A stretch of 6,553 bases of DNA from Desulfobacterales bacterium (lineage in GTDB: Bacteria; Desulfobacterota; Desulfobacteria; Desulfobacterales; QNYZ01). The notes under the pieces were generated by a model. It was not told the DNA's origin and ran no database searches. It was given only the letters and a program-made list of their open reading frames with translations. Positions 1 to 6,525 of the stretch are shown one piece after another; within the stretch, counting starts at the first letter, position 1; each line of letters begins with the position of its first letter. The DNA lies in contig JAOZUU010000169.1 of assembly GCA_029938515.1 (NCBI GenBank), positions 1 through 6,553 of the forward strand. Reading direction: 5' to 3'. Both the position numbers and the translations under genes were made by a program.

Positions 1-719
1 CCCGGCACCCTGTTTTTCATGTAGCGGGCCATACCGGCCGATTTCATGGGCGTCATACCGGCAAGAATGGAGACCTTTTCATGTAGGCCGCGCTCAACGA
101 CCATTTTCATCCATTCCTCAAATTTGTCCAGATTGTAAATGCACTGGGTCTGGATGAACTCCGCCCCGGCGGCAATTTTTTTTGCCAGACGCGGCACGCG
201 TATTTCAAAGGGGTCGGCGAAGGGATTGGCAGCCGCGCCCACGAACATCTGCGGGGGGCGCTTGATATCGTCTCCGCCCAGAAACTTGCCTTCATCCCGC
301 ATGCGCCGAACTGTTTGAGCCAGTTGCATGGAATCGATATCATGAACATTCTGGCCCTGGGAACAATCTCCAAAGCTCTGGTGATCTCCGGACAGGCAGA
401 GAATATTGTAAATATCAAAGGATGCCGCACCCAGAATATCGCTTTGCAGGGCGATTCGGTTTCGATCCCGGGTCACCATCTGGAGGACTGGGTCCAAACC
501 CATCAGTTTAAGCCGGATGCAGGCGGCCAGACTGCACATACGGGTAACCGAGGTCTGGTTATCGGTGATATTGACGGCATCCACATAATCCCTGATCAGC
601 TCGGCTTTCTTGACAATCACTTCCGGGTCGCTGCCGCGAGGTGGACCGCATTCCGATGTGACGGCCAGATGTCCGGCGGCCAGAATTTTTTCAAGTCTGC
701 TCGGTGTATTGGTTTTCAT
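1..719 (-). CDS. metF: 5,10-methylenetetrahydrofolate reductase MetF (C-terminus cut by window edge)
   Basis: Flavin-dependent reductase of the methyl branch of the Wood-Ljungdahl pathway, interconverting methylene- and methyl-tetrahydrofolate in the cytoplasm. Translating from the ATG at 719 gives 239 uninterrupted residues, beginning MKTNTPSRLEKILAAG and running off the window at base 1; the family is usually about 290-300 aa, so roughly the last 50-60 residues are missing. Family motifs seen: TSECGPPRG near residues 21-29 (Glu23 in the position of the catalytic acid), VNITDNQTS near 49-57, CLSGDH near 108-113, GAEFIQTQCIYN near 186-197 and ILAGMTPM near 219. The start overlaps the metV stop as ATGA and has GGGAGG 10 nt upstream, which points to translational coupling. 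MetV next door marks this as the MetFV form, in which MetF takes electrons from an iron-sulfur partner rather than directly from NAD(P)H. No internal TGA was found. Identification is firm; electron donor is inferred from context. Confidence 0.93.
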   Translation of the reverse strand, partial: MKTNTPSRLEKILAAGHLAVTSECGPPRGSDPEVIVKKAELIRDYVDAVNITDNQTSVTRMCSLAACIRLKLMGLDPVLQMVTRDRNRIALQSDILGAASFDIYNILCLSGDHQSFGDCSQGQNVHDIDSMQLAQTVRRMRDEGKFLGGDDIKRPPQMFVGAAANPFADPFEIRVPRLAKKIAAGAEFIQTQCIYNLDKFEEWMKMVVERGLHEKVSILAGMTPMKSAGMARYMKNRVP

Positions 720-1384
720 TGCTGCAAATCCTCCCTGACGACCTTTCGGGGGCCGCCGGCTCTGTCGGTAGACCAGTCTTTAATGGGACTAATCTCTTCG
801 TAATTATCCATTTGGCCCAATACCTTGAGTTGCTCGACGATCAATTGCCAGATACAATCGGTCTCTTTGCCCACTTCACATTTTCCCTGGGTTGATCCGC
901 CGCAAGGGCCATTAAATAATCGTTTGGCACAGCGAGAAACCGGGCATAACCCCCCGGTCCGCGCCAGCATGCATTGCCCGCATCCCTGACACCTTTCCGT
1001 CCACACGCCCCGTTCTTCAGTCGCACCCATAAAGCAGGTATTCACGCCGGGATAAATCGGTAGCTCAAAATATTTTTCGGCCATGAATTGAACACCGACG
1101 CCGCAGGCAAGGGAAACCACGGCATCATATTGGTCGATCTCGTCGCGAATTTCCTCTAAATACTCATGGTCACATTGTCTTTGCAGGGTGTTTTCATCGA
1201 TCTTGACTTCCCGGCCCTGTTTGAGAAAGTTCATTCTCAGTGCCGAGGCCAGAACGCCCACCTCTTTTTTTCCACCTGCCTCGCATACCGTTACACACTC
1301 GTTGCAGCCGAGAATGAGGATGTTTTTTTTGTCTTTTATTTCGCCAATTATTTCCTCAATCGGCTTCCTGTCAGCAACAATCAT
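716..1384 (-). CDS. metV: MetV, methylenetetrahydrofolate reductase C-terminal zinc/iron-sulfur domain protein
   Basis: Cysteine-rich partner of MetF, 222 aa. In acetogen MetFV complexes this subunit carries metal centres that pass electrons to the MetF flavin. Cysteine groups seen: C27-x2-C30-x3-C34 in LGCNECVTVC, C94 in SLACGVG, C117, then C132/C135/C138 in ERCQGCGQC, C147 and C152 in LCPVSRC, and C161 in GPCGG. The frame is open 13 codons further upstream to 1423, but AAGGAGGT lies 8 nt before the ATG at 1384, inside that extension, and the protein then starts MIVADRKPIEE; I therefore choose 1384. The stop overlaps the metF ATG. A gap of 129 bp with a heptamer array separates it from mvhD. 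Family assignment is strong; the type of metal centre (Zn or 4Fe-4S) cannot be read from the sequence. Confidence 0.92.
   Translation of the reverse strand: MIVADRKPIEEIIGEIKDKKNILILGCNECVTVCEAGGKKEVGVLASALRMNFLKQGREVKIDENTLQRQCDHEYLEEIRDEIDQYDAVVSLACGVGVQFMAEKYFELPIYPGVNTCFMGATEERGVWTERCQGCGQCMLARTGGLCPVSRCAKRLFNGPCGGSTQGKCEVGKETDCIWQLIVEQLKVLGQMDNYEEISPIKDWSTDRAGGPRKVVREDLQQ
730..735 (-). promoter_or_regulatory. Ribosome binding site of metF
   Basis: GGGAGG on the minus strand lies 10 nt before the ATG at 719, inside the last codons of metV. It supports the metF start that overlaps the metV stop. Confidence 0.6.
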
Positions 1385-1392
1385 CAGGTCTG

Positions 1393-1400
1393 ACCTCCTT
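1393..1400 (-). promoter_or_regulatory. Ribosome binding site that fixes the metV start
   Basis: A near-consensus AAGGAGGT lies 8 nt upstream of the ATG at 1384. A longer frame from 1423 would bury this site in coding sequence, so the shorter start is preferred. Confidence 0.75.
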
Positions 1401-1452
1401 TTATTGCACTGAAAAGCTTGCAAAATTATGGTTTGATAGTGGGCCCTTTAAC

Positions 1453-1508
1453 CTTTCAGCCTTGAGCTTTCAGCTTTCAGCTTTCCACTTTCCACTTTCA
1501 GCCTTGAG
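1453..1508. repeat. Array of eight imperfect heptamers between mvhD and metV
   Basis: On the plus strand, eight consecutive 7-bp units run in strict register: CTTTCAG, CCTTGAG, CTTTCAG, CTTTCAG, CTTTCCA, CTTTCCA, CTTTCAG, CCTTGAG, followed by a ninth unit that decays as CTTTATC into the mvhD stop. The 14-mer CTTTCAGCCTTGAG bounds both ends (1453-1466 and 1495-1508), exactly six units apart. In the minus-strand transcript the array is purine-rich (GAAAG-type units) and has no obvious hairpin. It fills most of the 129-bp gap. Function unknown. Confidence 0.85.
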
Positions 1509-1513
1509 CTTTA

Positions 1514-1945
1514 TCATGCAGCCTTTCGCTTTGCATGTTTAACGGGGTTGGGTCCCAGTTTTCGAATTCTCTCATCCATTTCGACGGCATATTCGGCAAA
1601 CCGCGGCCCCTCACTGGAGGAAAGGTTGTACATCTGCGCCCTTTCCCCTTCGATGCCGACGGTATTTAAAATTTTTTGCGCCTGTTCAACCCTTTTCCGT
1701 GCCCGAAAGTTGCCATTGTTGAAATGACAGTCGCCCTCAAGACACCCCACCACATAGACACCATCGGCACCCTTTTCAAAAGCACGAAGAATATGCAGCA
1801 GGTCGACTTTACCCGTGCATGGTACCCGAATGATCTTGATGCTGGTGGGATACTGCAATCGCATGGAACCTGCCAGGTCCGCAGCTGTATACCCTCAGAA
1901 ATTACAGCAGAATGCGATGATGGTTGGCTCGAAATCCTTTACCAT
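1514..1945 (-). CDS. mvhD: MvhD/FrhD-type hydrogenase iron-sulfur (delta) subunit, selenoprotein with Sec17
   Basis: Small cytoplasmic [2Fe-2S] adaptor that hands electrons from a partner oxidoreductase to HdrA. Reading from the ATG at 1945 gives MVKDFEPTIIAFCCNF, an in-frame TGA at codon 17, then GYTAADLAGSMRLQYP and on to KRKAA, 143 aa in total, the normal family length. The family has Cys at codon 17, so the TGA is read as selenocysteine; a Sec residue is known in the methanogen homologue VhuD. Other likely cluster ligands are C13/C14, C43 (VPCTGKVD), C68 and C73 (GCLEGDCHF). AAGGAGG lies 4 nt before the ATG. A gene caller treating TGA as stop would start at Met28 (1864) and lose the N-terminal Cys/Sec motif. 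The gene ends TGA-TAA. Next to metV and metF, and with no hydrogenase visible, it probably links MetFV to the HdrA-like protein. Confidence 0.93.
1865..1880 (-). promoter_or_regulatory. Candidate bacterial SECIS hairpin of mvhD
   Basis: Starting 15 nt after the UGA, GGACCU pairs with AGGUUCC around a GGC loop, leaving one bulged U on the 3' side. CUGC just upstream (1881-1884) can pair with GCAG (1853-1856) to extend the base across an internal loop. The apical loop lies about 20 nt from the UGA, within the usual range for bacterial SECIS elements, which sit inside the coding region. Found by eye; no folding energy was calculated. Confidence 0.5.
1895..1897 (-). other. In-frame UGA read as selenocysteine, codon 17 of mvhD
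   Basis: TGA falls at the X of CCNF-X-GYTAADLAG, where MvhD homologues have Cys or Sec. Typical MvhD sequence is present on both sides in the same frame, and a good RBS and ATG lie 48 nt upstream. This fits recoding far better than a nonsense mutation. Confidence 0.9.
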
Positions 1946-1949
1946 CTTT

Positions 1950-1956
1950 CCTCCTT
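1950..1956 (-). promoter_or_regulatory. Ribosome binding site that fixes the mvhD start upstream of the UGA
   Basis: AAGGAGG lies 4 nt before the ATG at 1945. It supports translation starting upstream of the in-frame UGA rather than at the downstream Met codon at 1864. Confidence 0.75.
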
Positions 1957-1991
1957 AGTTTACCGTCTCGAAATTTATGCAACCTGTCATG

Positions 1992-2018
1992 GTAGGGGCA
2001 AAAAAATTTCACCCCTAC
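1992..2018. repeat. GTAGGGG/CCCCTAC inverted repeat between hdrA and mvhD
   Basis: GTAGGGG (1992-1998) and CCCCTAC (2012-2018) form a perfect 7-bp stem around a 13-nt A/T-rich loop, in which AAA/TTT could pair further. No T-run follows on either strand, so it is not a standard intrinsic terminator. GTAGGGGC-type palindromes occur as dispersed intergenic repeats in many bacteria; this may be a degenerate copy, or an RNA hairpin that affects processing between the two cistrons. Apart from this stem and the mvhD RBS I see nothing else in the 120-bp gap. Confidence 0.65.
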
Positions 2019-2065
2019 GATAAATCCACCATTTCACCACCAAAAAGCCGGGTTCATTTCCAAAA

Positions 2066-5000
2066 TCAGGCAGCCACTTCAAGCAGTGCCTCGAGCTTGC
2101 ACATGATCTGATCATCTTCGTACCAGTTTAATTCAATCGCCTTGGCCGGGCATTCGGCCGCACAGATGCCGCACCCGTGGCACAGGGCCGCATCAATTTC
2201 ACTGACACCTTCTTCATTTATTTTCGGCACATTGAAGGGGCAGGAGCGGACACAGATGAGACAGGAGGCACATCGCTCAGATTCCACCGAGGCCGTCACC
2301 GCCGACAGCGTCAGGTGGGGCTGGGAGAGAAGCGTGGTGGCCCTTGATGCTGCCGCGTAGGCCTGCGCAATGGATTCGGAAAGCAGTTTGGGGCTGTGCG
2401 CGGTTCCGCAAAGGAAAATACCTTCCGTGGCCATATCCACCGGTCTCAGTTTTACATGAGCCTCCATGAAATATCCCTCAGCGGTCCGGGCCAGTTTGAC
2501 AATTGAAGATAGTTCTTCAGTATCTTCTGAAACCATACCGGCACTCAGCACCACGAGGTCGGCAATCACCCTTAAAGATTGCCCCAGAACATGGTCAGTA
2601 AAGGTCACGGCTACACCGTTGTTCACGGCTTCGGTCACTGGGGGATCGTCGGGATCATACCGAAAAAACAGCACTCCCTGCTTTCGGGCTTCTGTGTAAT
2701 AATCTTCCAGCAAGCCGTAAGTCCGGATATCCCGATACAAAATAAAAATTCGTGTATCCGGATTCATCTTCTTGATATGCAGGGCATTTTTTATAGCATT
2801 CTGACAGCAGATTCTCGAGCAATTGGGATTTTCCTCATTTCTCGATCCTACACACTGGATCATCACCACCTGTTCCAGATTACCGGCGCCCTTTTCTTTC
2901 AGTTGATGAGAAAGCTCAAGTTGCGTCACCACCCGATCATTCTCACCGTACAGATACTCTGTGGGCGTATACTCGACCGCTCCGGTGGCAAGGATCACCA
3001 CGCCATGATCGATTTTTCTTTCATACATGCCGGGCCCCACAAGTACTTCTGTTGTGAAATTTCCTTTGAAGCCTGAAAAACCGACGATCAATGACTGGGT
3101 GAGCACCTGAATTTTTTTATGGGCGGTAACTTCCTCTACGATGTTCTGCAAATATTCTCCCACATCGGCTCCCTCGATAGTCGCCGTCAATCGATTGGCC
3201 ATACCCCCCAGGTGCTCCTCTTTTTCAATGAGAACGGTTTCAAAACCCTGGTCCGCCAGTCTCAGGGCCGCATTCATTCCGGCCACTCCGCCCCCAATAA
3301 CCAGTGCTCTCTGGTTGACCGGGATCATTTTCTCCTGTAGCGGGTGAAGAACTGCCGCCCTGGCCGCTGCCATGCGTACCAGGGATTTGGCCTTTTCCGT
3401 GGCTTCTTTCGGCTCATCGGCATGGACCCAGGAGCCCTGGTTCCTGATATTGGCCATTTCAAACAGATACTTGTTCAGCCCACAGGCCTCCAGGTTGTCC
3501 ATGAAAATGCCTTCATGGGTTTTGGGAGTACAGGCGGCTACAACCACCCGGTTGAGACGGTGTTCCTTAATAATTTCCTTCATCTGTTGCTGGGAATCTT
3601 CCGAGCAGGTAAACAGGTTCTGTCCGGAATAAACAACATTTGGGAGTGTTTTGGCATAGTCTTCTACCGCCGTGACATCCACAACCCCGGAGATATTAAT
3701 GCCGCAGTTGCATACGAACACACCGGTTCTCGGTTCCTGTTCGGTCACGTCGATCTCGTCGGGCAGGTCCACGCTTCGGGTGAGGGTATGTCGTTCGTTA
3801 CTCAACGCCTTTCCGGCCAGGCATGCGGCGGCGCTGGCTTCAGTAATGGAGGTGGGAATATCCTTGGGTTCCTGAAACACACCGCAGGCGTAAACACCAG
3901 GGCGGGAAGTTTCCACGGGTTTCAAAGGATCGGTGACGGCAAAGTTGTAGTCATCGGTTTCGATTTCGAGCCGCTTGGCCAGATCAGCCACCGAATCCGG
4001 AACCTGAAGCCCTACGGAAAGCACCACCATATCGAAGATCTCTTCCTGGAGCTCACCGGAGGAATCCGAATATCGAATGCGAAGATTTTTGTCCTCTCTA
4101 ATTTCGTCAATGGTATGAATGCGGGCTTTGACGAACCGAACCCCTGCCCTGTCTTTGGCCCGTGTGTAGTACTTTTCGTAATCCTTGCCAAAAGTGCGAA
4201 TATCCATGTTGAAGATGACGCAATCCAGATCGCCCGCGGCGTGTTCCTTGGCAATCATGGCGTCCTTGACGGCATACATACAGCAGACCGAGCTGCAATA
4301 GCCGTTGCCGCACCTGTTGGTATCCCGGGAGCCGATACACTGGAGCCAGGCGATTTTTTTCGGTTCTTTTTCATCGGACGGTCGAACCATGTGCCCCATG
4401 GTGGGTCCCGATGCACTGAGAATCCTTTCAAATTCCAGGCTGGTCAGCACATTGGGATTGCTCTGGTAGTGATAAAAGGGTTCCAGGCCCGACGGGTCGA
4501 AAGGTTCGCTACCGGGACATAGAACGACGGAACCGATTTTTACTTTTTTCTCCACCTCTTGCTGGTCGTGCAAAACAGCTTCGGCCAGACAAGCATCGAC
4601 GCACTGGTAGCATTCGGAACAGACACCGCATTCCAGACATCGGTTGGCTTCCTGCAGGGAGTCATTTTCATCAAATCCGAGCTGGACTTCATTGAAATTG
4701 CCGATTCGCGTTTCAGGCGCCAGGCATTTCATGATCGTTTTAGGAATCCGGTTCCTCCCTTCCGTGGAGATATCCTTCACGCCGGACCAGTCGGACCGAC
4801 GACCTTCGTACAGATCTTCATTGCGGATAAACCGGTCAATGGAAATGGCCGCTTCTTTCCCGGCGGCGACGGCTTCCACCACGGTGGCCGGCCCGATGAC
4901 GGCATCTCCACCGGCGAATATATCCGGATCTTCGGACTGAAATGTCACCCGATCTACTTCCATCGTCCCCCAGTCGCTTAGGGTGCAGGCGCATTCATCG

Positions 5001-6514
5001 GTTAGGCAGGCCCAGTCTGATTCCTGACCGATGGCTGGAATCACTGCATCTACTGCAATGGTAAATTCGGAATCGGCTACGGGGACCGGACGTCTTCGGC
5101 CACTTTTGTCCGGCTCTCCCAGTTCCATTCGAACGCATTCCACCGCGGTGACTTTCCCGTTTTCCGAAATAATACGTACCGGATTGGTAAGTGTCATGAT
5201 CTCGATCCCTTCTTCCCGGCACTCCTCGATCTCCTCTTCACTGGCCGGCATCTCGGCCTCGCTCCGGCGGTAGAGAATAAAGGGTTGGGATGATCCCGTT
5301 CTAAGGGCGGTACGCACCGAATCCATGGCGACGTTGCCGCCACCGATGACAGCCACCCGATCTCCCAGGGAGATACGATTGCCAAGATTCACTTCCCGCA
5401 GAAATTCAACCCCCGGATAAACTCCTTCAAAATCTTCTCCTTCGATCCCGAGGACCTTGCATTCATGCGAGCCGATGCCCATGAAAAAAGCCTTGAAACC
5501 CTCGTTCCTGAGCTGGGCGATGGTGATATCTTTCCCGATTTCCACACCGGTTTTGAATTTGACGCCCAGATCCTTGATTACCTGAATTTCCGCTTCGATA
5601 ATTTCCCGGGGCAACCGGTATGACGGTATGCCCACGGTGAGCATGCCGCCCAGGACCGGCAATTTTTCAAATACGGTCACCTGATATCCTTCAATCGCCA
5701 GGAAATAGGCGCAGGTCAACCCGGCCGGCCCAGCGCCGATGATGGCGATTTGTTCATCTCTTTGTTTCTTTGTATCGGGGATATAAGGATGTCCGCTCGA
5801 AAAATCCCGATCACTCAAAAAACGATGCAAATGCATGATGGCAAGGGGTTGGTCCACATCGGTACGGCTGCATTCCCCTTCACAGGGATGATGGCACACC
5901 CGACCGCATACACCGGGAAACGGGTGATCCTTTTTAAAAAGCGCCAGGGCTTCTTCGTATTTTCTCTGGCCGATCAGGGCGATATACCCTTGTACACTCA
6001 CGTGGGCGGGACAGGTAGCTCGACAGGGAGCGGTCCCCTTTTTTTCAATGGCAAAGGCACCGGGAATCGACTGGGCGTATTGTTTGTAGATCGCCTTTCG
6101 ATCCGAGAGGCCTTCGTTGTAGTCGTCACTGATCGATATGGGGCAAACTTTAATGCATTCGCCGCAACTGGTACATTTGTCAAGATCCACAAAGCGCGGT
6201 TTCTGCCGGATGCTGGCCGTGAAATGGCCGGGTTCACCCTCAAGATCCAGCAGTTCAGTGTTTGTTAAAAGTTCGATATTCAGATGCCGGCCGACCTCGA
6301 CCAGTTTTGGTGAAATAATTCACATGGCACAATCGTTGGTGGGAAAGGTCTTGTCCAACTGGGACATCAAGCCGCCGATGGCCGATGACTTTTCAACCAG
6401 ATAAACATAATATCCGGAGTTGGCAATATCCAGAGCGGATTGCATTCCGGCGATCCCGCCGCCCACTACCATAACTGAACCGAAAATTTCTTTTTTGCCT
6501 TCTTCAGCAGGCAT
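2066..6514 (-). CDS. hdrA: Large HdrA-type selenoflavoprotein: HdrA - GltD/NfnB-like - HdrA fusion with Sec65
   Basis: Cytoplasmic multi-cofactor electron-transfer flavoprotein, 1482 aa counting the in-frame TGA at codon 65 as Sec. Domain order: FAD Rossmann fold with VVGGGIAGM near residue 16; TFPTNDCAM-U (Sec65) then IISPKLVEVGRH; 4Fe-4S motif C114/C117/C120/C124; GltD/NfnB-like insert from about 150 to 585, with Cys-rich N-domain (C164, C168, C203, C207, C211, C215), FAD motif GAGPAG 260-265, NAD(P)H motif GGGNVAMD 391-398 and AGGDAV 534-539; Cys cluster 626-642; rest of the first HdrA module (QCIGSR at 726, CxxxCC 740-745). A second HdrA module starts near 930 (CNCG 935-938, AACTPKTHE near 995, GGGVAGM 1074-1080, QCVGSR at 1221, CC 1236-1237) and ends in a two-cluster ferredoxin domain (C1415-C1425, C1445-C1455). 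GGAGG lies 6 nt before the ATG at 6514. Treating TGA as stop would leave a false start at GTG 6190. Such double-size proteins have been called HdrL in sulfate reducers (from memory). Bifurcation is inferred. Confidence 0.93.
6287..6304 (-). promoter_or_regulatory. Candidate bacterial SECIS hairpin of the hdrA-like gene
   Basis: Starting 16 nt after the UGA, CUGGUC pairs with GGCCGG (6 bp, two of them G-U) around the hexaloop GAGGUC. The loop contains AGGUC, the same string found in the SelB-recognised apical loop of E. coli fdhF. Distance from UGA to loop is about 21 nt, within the accepted bacterial range. A smaller competing stem (ACCA/UGGU) lies just 5'. Found by eye, not scored. Confidence 0.6.
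6320..6322 (-). other. In-frame UGA read as selenocysteine, codon 65 of the hdrA-like gene
   Basis: TGA directly follows TFPTNDCAM and precedes IISPKLVEVGRHLNIELL in the same frame, within the strongly conserved HdrA signature where other members have Cys (NDC-x-x-C). HdrA is an established selenoprotein in some methanogens at this type of site. HdrA homology runs without a gap from the upstream Rossmann fold to the 4Fe-4S motif. Confidence 0.92.
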
Positions 6515-6520
6515 ATTGTT

Positions 6521-6525
6521 CCTCC
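6521..6525 (-). promoter_or_regulatory. Ribosome binding site of the hdrA-like gene
   Basis: GGAGG lies 6 nt before the ATG at 6514. It supports a start upstream of the in-frame UGA instead of the GTG at 6190. Only 28 bases of window remain beyond it, so promoter and upstream gene cannot be judged. Confidence 0.75.

Noticed and set aside
315..803. Plus-strand open frame of 162 codons
   Set aside because: It is antisense to metF and the end of metV, which have clear family motifs; no RBS or homology was recognised.
1992..2018. Intrinsic terminator after the hdrA-like gene
   Set aside because: The stem is real but no T-run follows it on the transcribed strand, and the genes on both sides appear to work together.
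2057..2068. Possible C-terminal Sec at the hdrA-like stop (TGA, then a second in-frame TGA four codons on)
   Set aside because: The protein already has the complete terminal ferredoxin domain, the short extension (FWK) has no family support, and no convincing SECIS hairpin was seen.
3344..4522. Plus-strand open frame of 392 codons
   Set aside because: It lies wholly within the hdrA-like gene on the opposite strand, has no recognisable domain, and its low-complexity composition is what one expects from the antisense of a Cys/Gly-rich coding sequence.
2066..6190. HdrA-like CDS starting at GTG 6190 as a complete gene
   Set aside because: The start falls inside the ferredoxin-like segment of HdrA, directly before its first Cys motif, with no good RBS; the true N-terminus continues upstream through the Sec codon.
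6320..6514. Separate 64-aa protein or a nonsense-disrupted pseudogene
   Set aside because: Coding homology continues directly past the TGA in frame, the rest of the 1482-aa frame is intact, and the TGA is at a known Cys/Sec site.
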